Shown in pieces: positions 9,649-16,968 of a stretch of 38,962 nt of DNA. The DNA comes from Paenibacillus whitsoniae (lineage in GTDB: Bacteria > Bacillota > Bacilli > Paenibacillales > NBRC-103111): positions 1-38,962 of the forward strand of contig NZ_RXHU01000086.1 of NCBI RefSeq assembly GCF_003955665.1, in the 5' to 3' direction. Both the position numbers and the translations under genes were made by a program. The notes under the pieces were generated by a model. That model ran no database searches. It was not told the origin of the DNA and saw only the letters and a program-made list of their open reading frames with translations. The number at the start of each line of letters is the position of its first letter. Position 1 is the stretch's first letter.

Positions 9649-10449
9649 TTGAGCTTTCGATTAATCGCATTGGATGTTGACGGTACCCTGTTGAATGACG
9701 AACACGTTCTGACCGAACGGACGATTGAAACGATCCAAGCTGTCCATGATCAAGGTTGCAGCATTGTACTTTGTACGGGGAGGGCGCCGGCCAGTACACT
9801 TCCGATTCTGGAGGAATTGGGTCTTGAAGGCACGATGATAACGCATAATGGCGCTGTCACGCTGCATGCCGATGAACATGGACAGACAATTGTGAATGAG
9901 TTTACTTTTGCTGTCGAGGATATTGAACCGATGCTTGCGTATGCCAGACGCGAGGGGATCCATTTTGACGTGTGCACGGCGATGAATATGTATATTGAAC
10001 GAATTGGGGCTAATGAGAAAGAGATGTACGAGAAATTCCTCATTAGTCCCAAGCTGGTGACCAGTGTCTCGGACTTGTCTCTGCCTCTGGTGAAATTTAC
10101 GCTTTTTGGCCAGCAGGAAGTGTTGGATCGTGTGCAAACGGAGTGGGAAGAGCAGAAGCTGTACGGTTCTTTGCGAATGATCCGAAGCGGTGACTTATTT
10201 ATTGATGTGATGAGCCCTGCCGCGAATAAAGGTAATGCGCTTAAAGCGCTCGCTGCGTCGCAGAAGATTGAGCCTGACGAGATTATCGCCATTGGGAATT
10301 ACTACAATGATCTGGAAATGATGGCTTTTGCAGGGGTTGGTATTGCGGTTGAGAATTCCCCGGAGGCCGTTAAAGCAGCAGCGGATTGGGTGACGGCTTC
10401 GAATAATGACGACGGTGTGCATGAAGCATTATTAAAATATTGTTTGTAA
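9649..10449 (+). CDS. Cof-type HAD-superfamily phosphatase
   Basis: A 266-residue cytoplasmic hydrolase of the Cof/YidA group of the HAD superfamily, which mostly dephosphorylates sugar phosphates, FMN precursors or similar small metabolites. Motif I is DVDGTLLND near residue 9 (nucleophile plus acid/base Asp). The alpha/beta cap lies at about 85-190. The late acidic motif reads GNYYNDLEMM, where many relatives have GD-x-x-ND, so the first acidic residue is Asn while the second Asp is kept. The start is TTG with GGAG at 9635-9638. It stands alone between two surface-protein genes, with its own weak promoter and a terminator. I see no sign that it belongs to their function, and the substrate cannot be predicted. 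Confidence 0.88.
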   Translation: MSFRLIALDVDGTLLNDEHVLTERTIETIQAVHDQGCSIVLCTGRAPASTLPILEELGLEGTMITHNGAVTLHADEHGQTIVNEFTFAVEDIEPMLAYARREGIHFDVCTAMNMYIERIGANEKEMYEKFLISPKLVTSVSDLSLPLVKFTLFGQQEVLDRVQTEWEEQKLYGSLRMIRSGDLFIDVMSPAANKGNALKALAASQKIEPDEIIAIGNYYNDLEMMAFAGVGIAVENSPEAVKAAADWVTASNNDDGVHEALLKYCL

Positions 10450-10464
10450 TCTAAAATTTCGATT

Positions 10465-10489
10465 AAATCCTCGTTTTTTGAGGATTTTT
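10465..10489 (+). terminator. Rho-independent terminator after the HAD gene
   Basis: Arms AAATCCTC (10465-10472) and GAGGATTT (10480-10487) enclose a T-rich loop and are followed by further T. It separates the HAD gene from the next exported-protein gene. Confidence 0.6.
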
Positions 10490-10567
10490 GTCGTTGGAGG
10501 GGTTTTTAGGAAGAATGGCCTATGATAGAATGAAAGGAAGAATAATAGAATTAGGATGTGATTCCTT

Positions 10568-12403
10568 TTGGGTAAAGTGAGAAAAGCTCACATAAAGAAA
10601 AAGCGAGCGACTGCGGTATTGGTTAGCTCGGCAATGGCGGTTGCGCCGTTGTTGTTTCAACCTACATATGAACGTGCACATGCAAATGAGTCTTATCCCC
10701 CGGAATATCCGGTTTTCGATTCTGACATGCTCGGTGATCGGACGGTTTCATTGGAAAGTTCTCAGGCAATCATTGATTTATTTGGATTATATCCGAATGC
10801 CCGTTATTCCAAGTTTATCGTGGAAAGCGATAAACCAGATGTTGCCATCAATGAGCCTGGGTATGATGTTGAAGGTTTGCTTAAAATTCATCCTATTGCC
10901 CCAGGAACGGCAACTTTCACGGTGAAGTATTCTGTGGGCTTAGATGAAACTGAACATATGGTGTATGATGAAGATCAATTTCAAGTAACGGTCATAAGTG
11001 GCAACGTTCCTGAACGGAAGTATGATATCTCTGATATCATCAAAAAAATGATCAGTTCTCCAAGCGACTTTACGACTGCTGATTCAGTCAAAGGTTTGAT
11101 GGGCGGCATTAAACCGGATTTTCTTCGTAATCAAATAGCTGGGAATCATGCACCTCAGTTGAAGACGGGGAATCCCCTGCCTACCAACTTTAATGTCCAG
11201 CTCTTTGATGAGTTGGAACTTGGTGATCTTAGCGATTATTTCATAGATCCTGATGGTGACGAGTTATATGTTAGCTATATTGCAATCCCTGATTCCAACG
11301 GAGAGTACAATGATAGCGCTCATATCTATAATGGAAGCGAAAGCGATGAACCCGAATGGAGAGTTTCCGGGGATTACGAAGGAACAAGTTATTTTAGATT
11401 AATGGCCTGGGATGATCACGGCGGAGTAGCGGATTCCGCAACTTTTTCTGTAACGGTACTAGGGGATGGCAATACGGCGCCGCATTTGAATCCGAACAAT
11501 GTGGTGGCTAGTCATTTTTATAATGCTGGTAATGGAAATAAAATGTTCCTGGGTAAAAATTCAGAGATCGATTTAAATGATGTATTTCGTGATGATCAAG
11601 AGGATTACATCATGTATGATGTTGAAGTTGAAGAAATGCCCTCAAGTTCGACTTCGACTTTTACAAGGTCCTATAGTTTGAGTAGTTCAAAATTATCGTG
11701 GGATTCATTTCAAACCTATGGAACCGTTCAAAAGATTAAAAAGATTAAAGCTTATGATTCTAAGCATTTGTACACGCCAACTGAAGTAACTGTCGATATT
11801 GAACGTTTTGCATTAGAGCCTGATCAAACGGAGCCTTTTCCAGCGCTCACTTCAATGTATCAGTCCATTGACCTTCAGGACCCTGAAAAGACAAGCTCAC
11901 TTGTCCTTAATGTCGATGCGGCATTTGGTGAAGATGTCAACGTAGGCCCTACAGATATTAAATCTAATGGATTTGGGTCAGTCACAGCCGAGGTCTATGG
12001 AACAGATTCTATCAAATTTGTGGCGCCTACCACTGAAGACCCTAGTATTAACAAGATTAAAGTTTACGCTCATAGTACGGATGGTTCAAAACTATATCTA
12101 GATGACTTTAACTTTAAAGTCGTTCCTCTTCCACTGGACGCATATGGATTATCTACAAGTTCAATTCGACTTGAAGATCTTTATCCAGATACGTTGGATT
12201 CTTTTTATGTTGAAGGAGGATATGCGTTGAATAACGACGCCATCTCCGTCATCGATGATCTTTACGGTAATGAAATCTTATTCGAAACGGCCGGTGCTGT
12301 TTCAATCAATGCACCAGAAGGAACTACCGTTATGATTGTTCTACATCCAAACAATGGAGCTCGTGTCTACTATGTACCCTTCACAAAAGAAAATACCTAC
12401 TAA
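10568..12403 (+). CDS. Exported protein with cadherin/Ig-like domains, function unknown
   Basis: A 611-residue protein. The basic N-terminus and hydrophobic stretch (about residues 14-32) followed by AHA-NES at about 39-43 form a signal peptide. A Big/Ig-like domain spans about 55-145. Two cadherin-like modules follow, with the calcium-site-like acidic motif DPDGDEL near residue 228 and a related DDQED near 345. The C-terminal 200 residues are beta-rich and unassigned. There is no SLH domain, sortase signal or catalytic motif. The start is TTG, 7 bases after AGGATGTG, a good match to the ribosome site. The AT-rich codon use resembles the giant protein and contrasts with the glycosyltransferase that overlaps its 3' end by 32 bases. 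A role in the cell envelope is likely but not shown; it could be a substrate of that glycosyltransferase. Confidence 0.75.
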   Translation: MGKVRKAHIKKKRATAVLVSSAMAVAPLLFQPTYERAHANESYPPEYPVFDSDMLGDRTVSLESSQAIIDLFGLYPNARYSKFIVESDKPDVAINEPGYDVEGLLKIHPIAPGTATFTVKYSVGLDETEHMVYDEDQFQVTVISGNVPERKYDISDIIKKMISSPSDFTTADSVKGLMGGIKPDFLRNQIAGNHAPQLKTGNPLPTNFNVQLFDELELGDLSDYFIDPDGDELYVSYIAIPDSNGEYNDSAHIYNGSESDEPEWRVSGDYEGTSYFRLMAWDDHGGVADSATFSVTVLGDGNTAPHLNPNNVVASHFYNAGNGNKMFLGKNSEIDLNDVFRDDQEDYIMYDVEVEEMPSSSTSTFTRSYSLSSSKLSWDSFQTYGTVQKIKKIKAYDSKHLYTPTEVTVDIERFALEPDQTEPFPALTSMYQSIDLQDPEKTSSLVLNVDAAFGEDVNVGPTDIKSNGFGSVTAEVYGTDSIKFVAPTTEDPSINKIKVYAHSTDGSKLYLDDFNFKVVPLPLDAYGLSTSSIRLEDLYPDTLDSFYVEGGYALNNDAISVIDDLYGNEILFETAGAVSINAPEGTTVMIVLHPNNGARVYYVPFTKENTY

Positions 12404-13817
12404 TTATCAGTCCTACATCACCCTCATCCAAAAAGGCAACCTCCAAGAAGCAGAGTCCGCTCTGCTTCTTGCCATCTCCGAAGCACCGATTGACGCGCAG
12501 CTCTGGGTGATGCTCGGGGAGACGCTGCTGCTCCAGCAGGAGACGACGTCGGCGCAGCGGGTACTGGAGCGGGCCTGGCTGCTGGATCCGCAGGCACAGT
12601 GGGTGCAGTCGATGTTCGAGGGCATCCGACAGATGCCCGCAACTCCCGTGCTGCCGCATATCACGAGGCTGCTGCAAGTGCCTAAGGTGACGGTGGCCGC
12701 AGGCATCCTCACCTATAATGAGTCGGCGAACATTGCGAAATGCATCGCCGCCTTGCAAGGCGCCGTGGACGAGATCCTCGTGATCGATTCCTCCACGGAT
12801 GACACGGCGCAGATCGCCGCGCAATTCCCTAAGGTGAAGGTGATTCGCATCACCTGGACGGAAGACTTCGCGGCGGCGAGAAATATCGGACTAGAGCATA
12901 TCCAGTCCGATTGGGTGTTGTGGGTGGACGCGGATGAGACGCTGCTGCCGGCAGATGTGCCGGCTGTGCGCGAAGCCGCGGGGATTTTTCACAACATGCC
13001 GGTGCCGGCGGCGCTGCATGTGTGGCATTGGAACCGCGTGAACGGCGCGGTGCGGCACGATTTTTCACAGGTCCGCATGTTTCCCGCGAAACGCGGACTG
13101 CGATACTACGGCCGCATCCACGAGCAGGTGGGGACGGCCGCAGGTGTGTTCCAGGACGACACGTATCGGCGCGCCGTCCGCATCCGTTTGGACCACAACG
13201 GATATGAGCCGTCCGTTGTGCAAAGCCGAGGCAAGCTGGAGCGCAATCTGCGCCTGCTTGCCCAGATGGTTCATGACGAGCCGGACAATCCGGGGCATTT
13301 GCTTTTTCTCGGCAGGGAGCTGCTGGCTGCAGGTAGGGAAGAAGAGGCGCTGACAGTGCTGTTGGAAGCGGAGCGAATGGCGCGGCAGACGCCGCTGTTC
13401 GGCCGGCTGCCGGAGGTGTACCGCTTGCTGGTTCAGATCAAGCTGAAACGAAAACAGGCTGACGAAGCGGAGGCATACTGCCGACTTTTGATCGCGGATT
13501 CGCCGGATTTTCCGGATGGCCATTACCTGCTTGCCCAAATCAAGATGCAGCAGGCGAATGCTCTGATGCAAGAAGCGGAGAAAGAGCTGAAGCAGGCGCT
13601 GCAGGTACTGCCGCAATATCGCGGAAGCGTCAGCCCCGATTATCAGATTGCGGAGTGGAAGGCGGCCGCGGCGCTTGGCGAGATCGCTCACCGATCCGGC
13701 AAACTGGCGAAAGCCAAGGAAGTATGGAGCAAGGTACGGCAGGTTCCGGGCTCGTCCGAGCGGGTTCGCCGCAAGCTGGACGAAATCGAAACGGAACGAC
13801 AGAAATTAAACAGTTGA
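12372..13817 (+). CDS. TPR-containing family 2 glycosyltransferase
   Basis: A 481-residue cytoplasmic protein. Residues 1-90 and 280-470 contain tetratricopeptide helices (for example EAESALLLAISEAP and GDALLFLGREL-like repeats). Between them lies a GT-A domain: AGILTYNES near residue 115, IDSSTDDT near 138 and the metal-binding motif VDADE with Asp186 and Asp188. This layout occurs in SunS-type and other protein-modifying glycosyltransferases, where the TPR part binds the acceptor. In-frame ATG/TTG codons at 12336 and 12354 are also open; 12372 was chosen because GGAG at 12356-12359 precedes it. The overlap with the exported-protein gene implies translational coupling. From about 12470 base composition switches to high GC. 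The donor sugar and acceptor are unknown. Confidence 0.82.
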   Translation: MYPSQKKIPTNYQSYITLIQKGNLQEAESALLLAISEAPIDAQLWVMLGETLLLQQETTSAQRVLERAWLLDPQAQWVQSMFEGIRQMPATPVLPHITRLLQVPKVTVAAGILTYNESANIAKCIAALQGAVDEILVIDSSTDDTAQIAAQFPKVKVIRITWTEDFAAARNIGLEHIQSDWVLWVDADETLLPADVPAVREAAGIFHNMPVPAALHVWHWNRVNGAVRHDFSQVRMFPAKRGLRYYGRIHEQVGTAAGVFQDDTYRRAVRIRLDHNGYEPSVVQSRGKLERNLRLLAQMVHDEPDNPGHLLFLGRELLAAGREEEALTVLLEAERMARQTPLFGRLPEVYRLLVQIKLKRKQADEAEAYCRLLIADSPDFPDGHYLLAQIKMQQANALMQEAEKELKQALQVLPQYRGSVSPDYQIAEWKAAAALGEIAHRSGKLAKAKEVWSKVRQVPGSSERVRRKLDEIETERQKLNS

Positions 13818-13836
13818 TGAAAATCCCTTATCGAGA

Positions 13837-13881
13837 AGAAGATCCCTGCCGGCATTGTTCGTCGACAAGGATCTTCTTTTT
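13837..13881 (+). terminator. Terminator after the glycosyltransferase gene
   Basis: Arms AGAAGATCC (13837-13845) and GGATCTTCT (13869-13877) pair perfectly, with T to 13881. The loop of 23 bases is long but has some inner pairing. It lies between convergent genes. Confidence 0.5.
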
Positions 13882-13893
13882 ACGTTGGAAGGA

Positions 13894-13980
13894 TTAGAGT
13901 ACGAATGCGCTGGAGATGATTACGAGCAAGATGAAAAGAACCAAGATTGCTCCTGCGGAGTAGCCTACACCTGCTGACAT
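13894..13980 (-). CDS. YjcZ-family tiny sporulation protein
   Basis: A 28-residue protein: Met-Ser-Ala-Gly, then GYSAGAILVLFILLVIIS and a short polar end. A Gly/Ser-rich start followed by one hydrophobic segment is the hallmark of the YjcZ family, small spore-associated membrane proteins of Bacillus and Paenibacillus. The ribosome site GGAGGG lies 8 bases before the ATG (complement of about 13989-13994), and a plausible sporulation-type promoter lies further upstream. The role of the family is not established; in Bacillus subtilis its members are expressed late in sporulation in the mother cell. The gene is too short for ordinary gene callers but is well supported by start, ribosome site and sequence type. 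Confidence 0.82.
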   Translation of the reverse strand: MSAGVGYSAGAILVLFILLVIISSAFVL

Positions 13981-14015
13981 TGCGTATTCCCTCCTCTCTG
14001 GTTGCTGGTATATGT

Positions 14016-14045
14016 TAAGATATGTGCGGAAGGGCAGATGTGTAT
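14016..14045 (-). promoter_or_regulatory. Possible sporulation (sigma-E/K) promoter of the yjcZ-like gene
   Basis: On the minus strand CATATCTTA (14024-14016) fits the sigma-E/K -10 pattern CATAnnnTA. ATA at 14045-14043 lies 18 bases upstream, where a -35 is expected. The inferred transcript would start about 30 bases before the ATG at 13980. Confidence 0.35.
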
Positions 14046-14133
14046 AGACGTTTATCCTGATTGCTCATAATTTGGTCGAAATTGGGACATTCTACGAATG
14101 AAGAACTAGATCTGTAGAGGAGGCGTGAGTGCC

Positions 14134-15228
14134 ATGGCCGATATAAGGCTTACACCCGACCTGAAAACAGCAGGCGGCGAAGTCTGCGATATACTGTATA
14201 ATGGGGAGTTTGTCGGTACGTTAACGCTAGTCTACAGGGAATCGGATCGTATGAAAGGCTCGATTCATCTGGAGGAGCAGTCGATTGCTGAAGAAAGCAA
14301 GCAGGATGTCTATGACGGCGTGCAAGCGTATGTGCAGAATTTGGTGGATGCGCTGAACATTACCGAGTGTGAGGTGACGGCGAGCTGCAGCGATTATGAT
14401 TTTGTCATTGCCACAGATCATGCGATACGGCCTGTTTCCGAACAGAGTGAGTTGGCTGAGCGTGTTTATGAAAATTTTCAAGATCAAATTGAATACGAAT
14501 GGGTGGATGACGGTGCGCCGCTCAGTATGATCGTTGAAGAAGAGGCTGTTGATCATTCCCAATGGACCTTGCTGCAGCAGCATAAGCAGGATAAAGGGTA
14601 TGAGCTTGTAATTGTCGGGGAATCGCGCAATCACGTGGAGTATCAAATCTACGATCGGGAGGCGGATCTCGTTGCGGAAGCCTCGCTTCGGTTGTACGGT
14701 CCGGAAGTGATCGGCGATATTACCTGGAGTTTCGATCCGTTCGAAGAAGAAATGGATCTCGTGACAGAGTTGATCGTCGACGACTTCAATGAAGAGGACA
14801 CGGATTCCTTTGTGTTCCACATGCAGTATAACGGGGAGACGGTGGACACGATTGAACTGACGCATCTGGATGTGCTGGACCTTTCGGACGAAATGGAAGC
14901 CGACGAGGAGTTCGATGTACTGCCGAACCGCGACGACTACTCTATCGTTCTCGCGCGAGATGATGGGGATACGTTGACTTATGAAATTTACGAGCAATCG
15001 AATGGCAGTCTGCCGATCGGAACCGCAACGATTGACGTCAGTTCCCGTCAGTTGACAGGCTTTATTGATTTTCGGGAGCCAGGGAGCCCCGATGATCGGG
15101 AATTGATTGCGACATTGCTGCTGGACGAGCTGGATAAGGAAAATGAGTACGAAACGTTTAATGTGTCCATGCTCTATCGCAATAAATTGATTGATGAAAT
15201 TTTGTTTGAAACCGAACAATTGCATTAA
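14134..15228 (+). CDS. Acidic protein with three copies of an unrecognised domain
   Basis: A 364-residue, very acidic, soluble protein without signal peptide or membrane segment. It is built from three copies of one domain of about 85 residues, at roughly 18-95, 157-243 and 269-357. Copies 2 and 3 align clearly: YQIYDREADLVAEASL against YEIYEQSNGSLPIGTATI, then GDITW against TGFIDF, then a helix LVTELIVDDFNEED against LIATLLLDELDKENE, then a strand FVFHMQYNGETVDTI against FNVSMLYRNKLIDEI. Copy 1 is more diverged. The predicted pattern is strands, one helix, strand. ATG 14134 was chosen over GTG 14125 because AGAGGAGG at 14116-14123 is 10 bases from 14134 but only one from 14125. Terminator at 15236-15285. 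I do not recognise the family and assign no function. Confidence 0.75.
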   Translation: MADIRLTPDLKTAGGEVCDILYNGEFVGTLTLVYRESDRMKGSIHLEEQSIAEESKQDVYDGVQAYVQNLVDALNITECEVTASCSDYDFVIATDHAIRPVSEQSELAERVYENFQDQIEYEWVDDGAPLSMIVEEEAVDHSQWTLLQQHKQDKGYELVIVGESRNHVEYQIYDREADLVAEASLRLYGPEVIGDITWSFDPFEEEMDLVTELIVDDFNEEDTDSFVFHMQYNGETVDTIELTHLDVLDLSDEMEADEEFDVLPNRDDYSIVLARDDGDTLTYEIYEQSNGSLPIGTATIDVSSRQLTGFIDFREPGSPDDRELIATLLLDELDKENEYETFNVSMLYRNKLIDEILFETEQLH

Positions 15229-15235
15229 ATTCAAT

Positions 15236-15285
15236 AAAAAGGGCATGGCTTACGGAACCTCAAGTTCCGAGTGCCATGCCTTTTT
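15236..15285. terminator. Bidirectional terminator between convergent genes
   Basis: GGCATGGC (15242-15249) and GCCATGCC (15273-15280) pair, continued by CGGAAC/GTTCCG around a CTCAA loop. A-run before (15236-15240) and T-run after (15281-15285) let it serve both the plus-strand threefold-repeat gene and the minus-strand nitroreductase. Confidence 0.85.
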
Positions 15286-15296
15286 CGAATGATGGA

Positions 15297-15926
15297 TTAG
15301 AACGTGTTTGCTACTGCAATTTGATCGAGTGTCAAACGTCCGGACGGTCTTGCAGGGGTAGCCGCCAAACCTACGCTGATCAGCATCACAGGCACATAAC
15401 GAGCCGGCACGTTGAACGCTTCAACGAATTTCGCTGCGTCGTAGCCGCCCATTGGGCAAGTGTCATAGCCAAGTGCTTTTGCGGCGATCATCAGGTTCAT
15501 AGCCGCCAGAGATGCGTTGCGGATTGCTTCGTCGCGAGCGACTTGCGGGTATTGATAGGCGTTTTCGATTTGGGATACGAGCGAATCTTTCACGGCTTGT
15601 GGAATAAAGCCGCCTTCAACGGCTGGTCCGAAGACAAGTTCCGCGTTTTTGTTCGCTTCGAGGTCGCCAAGCACCGCAATCACAACGGAGCTTTCAACGA
15701 TTTGCTTTTGACCGTAGGCGATCGGAAGCAGTTTCTCTTTGTGCGCTTGATCGTCGATCACAAGGAATTTCCAGTGCTGCAGGTTCCACGCGGATGGTGC
15801 TTGAGCGGCAGATGTTAACAATTGCTCCAGATCGGCCTTCGGCATTTGGTGGCCGGCTTGATATTGCTTGACGGAGTGACGCTCTTCCAACACTTTCAGG
15901 ACTTCATTTTGAACTTGTGTACTCAT
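15297..15926 (-). CDS. Nitroreductase-family FMN oxidoreductase (MhqN/YdgI type)
   Basis: A 209-residue cytoplasmic flavoprotein of the nitroreductase superfamily; relatives reduce nitro compounds and quinones with NAD(P)H and bind FMN as dimers. Diagnostic stretches are ERHSVKQY near residue 16 (FMN phosphate contact), APSAWNLQHW near 43-52, DEAIRNASLAAMNLM near 129-143 and the GYDTCPMGGYDA region near 153. The pattern is closest to B. subtilis MhqN and YdgI. The in-frame upstream Met was rejected because TGGAGGG (complement of 15932-15938) directly precedes ATG 15926. It has its own strong promoter with a palindrome over the -10 region. A detoxification role is likely; the true substrate is unknown. 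Confidence 0.9.
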   Translation of the reverse strand: MSTQVQNEVLKVLEERHSVKQYQAGHQMPKADLEQLLTSAAQAPSAWNLQHWKFLVIDDQAHKEKLLPIAYGQKQIVESSVVIAVLGDLEANKNAELVFGPAVEGGFIPQAVKDSLVSQIENAYQYPQVARDEAIRNASLAAMNLMIAAKALGYDTCPMGGYDAAKFVEAFNVPARYVPVMLISVGLAATPARPSGRLTLDQIAVANTF

Positions 15927-16039
15927 GATTTTCCCTCCACGGAATTTTATTTTTTTAGTATGATATCGCAAAAGCATTCGCATGCGGGGTAAACGTTGGA
16001 ATGCTTATCGAATTCTAACTGTATTAAATGTAATAACAA

Positions 16040-16050
16040 ATTACTGTAAT
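16040..16050. promoter_or_regulatory. Palindrome over the -10/start region of the nitroreductase promoter
   Basis: ATTAC-T-GTAAT is a perfect inverted repeat overlapping the -10 element and the expected transcription start. AATAAC (16032-16037) and GTTAT further out extend the symmetry loosely. A repressor operator is plausible, but it does not obviously match the MhqR or YodB boxes known from Bacillus. Confidence 0.35.
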
Positions 16051-16077
16051 AATAAATGTTATAGTTATGGCTGTCAA
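16049..16077 (-). promoter_or_regulatory. Sigma-A promoter of the nitroreductase gene
   Basis: On the minus strand a perfect TTGACA (16077-16072) is followed after 17 bases by TATTAT (16054-16049). It predicts a 5' leader of about 115 bases. Confidence 0.7.
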
Positions 16078-16139
16078 GAGAGACTTTCGTGTTGTCGGAA
16101 AATGTTGGATAATGGAAGGTGAGAAAGGGGCGGTCCCTC

Positions 16140-16403
16140 TTGAAGATGACGCAGAAGGAGCTCAATCACCTCATTTTTCTTACGGAAGTGATCTTGAGTG
16201 GAAAAAAAAAGAACCTCATGGAAGAAACGCTTCAATGCTTGTTGTATATAGTAAAGTCGCTGGAAGACGTGGAACTGCCCGATTCGGTCGTGCAGCAGAT
16301 TGAGCGTCTGACGGCTGATATCGAGGCGGATTTGCGCGGGGAAAACGAACGGATGCAAGAGATTAGAAGTCATCTGGACTGGCGTCAAGCCGGCAGACGC
16401 TAA
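16140..16403 (+). CDS. Small helical protein of unknown function
   Basis: An 87-residue charged protein, predicted to be mostly alpha-helical, without signal peptide or membrane segment (LNHLIFLTEVILSG, then LQCLLYIVKSLEDVEL, then a Glu/Arg-rich end). The start is uncertain. TTG 16140 is favoured because AAAGGGG at 16124-16130 is 9 bases away; ATG 16146 and GTG 16119 are in the same frame. It lies divergent from the nitroreductase and just before the queD promoter. I do not recognise a family, and nothing in its surroundings suggests a role. Confidence 0.6.
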   Translation: MKMTQKELNHLIFLTEVILSGKKKNLMEETLQCLLYIVKSLEDVELPDSVVQQIERLTADIEADLRGENERMQEIRSHLDWRQAGRR

Positions 16404-16429
16404 TGATATTCCTTCCTAACACTAGCCAG

Positions 16430-16457
16430 GTGACAAGCGCGCATTTTATGTTATAAT
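16430..16457 (+). promoter_or_regulatory. Sigma-A promoter of the queDEC operon
   Basis: GTGACA (16430-16435), 16-base spacer, TATAAT (16452-16457), with a TG one base before the -10 (extended -10). I looked for a preQ1 riboswitch between this promoter and ATG 16495 and saw none; the leader is only about 30 bases. Confidence 0.7.
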
Positions 16458-16494
16458 GTAGAGTGCTGTTTTTGAATGAATGAGGTGATAAGAA

Positions 16495-16968
16495 ATGAGT
16501 TACGATATCCCAAGCGATATTCAGAGATTGGGACGAGACATCCAAGAGAATCAATTGAAATATCACCATAAATCCGTTTTGGTATCCAAGGAGTTTACCT
16601 TTGACAGTGCACATCATCTGCATTGCTATGAGGGAAAATGTAAAAGTCTGCATGGACATACCTATAAGCTCCAGGTGATCATGCGCGGCAAAGTGGATCA
16701 CCGGGGAATTGCTATCGATTTTGGAGATATTAAGCGCATAGCCAAAGAACGCGTTATCGATCGACTCGACCATCGCTATCTCAACGAGGTGCTGCCGCCG
16801 ATGAATACAACGGCTGAGAATATGGTCGTCTGGATGTACGAAGAAATCCATCGCGGTTTGCTGGATGAAGGGCTGCACCCGGGCATTCAGCTGGAAGAAA
16901 TTCGGCTATGGGAAACGCCGACCAGTTACGCCGCCATCACGCGCGCGATGATGGAGGAGGACGTGTAA
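16495..16968 (+). CDS. queD: 6-carboxy-5,6,7,8-tetrahydropterin synthase QueD
   Basis: A 157-residue cytoplasmic zinc enzyme of the PTPS fold that converts dihydroneopterin triphosphate to 6-carboxytetrahydropterin, the second step in making the 7-deazaguanine core of queuosine. Zinc-binding His40, His53 and His55 (FDSAHH and LHGHTY) and the catalytic Cys49, four residues before the HGH motif, are all present. Glu near residue 140 in the LWETPTSYA motif completes the site. The roughly 25-residue N-terminal extension relative to E. coli QueD matches the longer Bacillus-type enzyme. The ribosome site is GAGGTGAT. The stop codon overlaps the queE start by one base (TAATG), so translation is coupled. 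Confidence 0.95.
   Translation: MSYDIPSDIQRLGRDIQENQLKYHHKSVLVSKEFTFDSAHHLHCYEGKCKSLHGHTYKLQVIMRGKVDHRGIAIDFGDIKRIAKERVIDRLDHRYLNEVLPPMNTTAENMVVWMYEEIHRGLLDEGLHPGIQLEEIRLWETPTSYAAITRAMMEEDV

Noticed and set aside
10494..10526. Promoter TTGGAG / TATGAT before the 611-residue exported protein
   Set aside because: The spacer is 21 bases, too long for sigma-A, and no better -35 was found.
14227..15246. 339-codon open frame opposite the threefold-repeat protein
   Set aside because: It crosses the terminator, has no ribosome site, and its composition is that of an antisense shadow.
16458..16494. Possible preQ1 riboswitch ahead of queD
   Set aside because: The leader after the promoter is only about 30 bases and lacks the stem-loop and A-rich tail of preQ1 aptamers.
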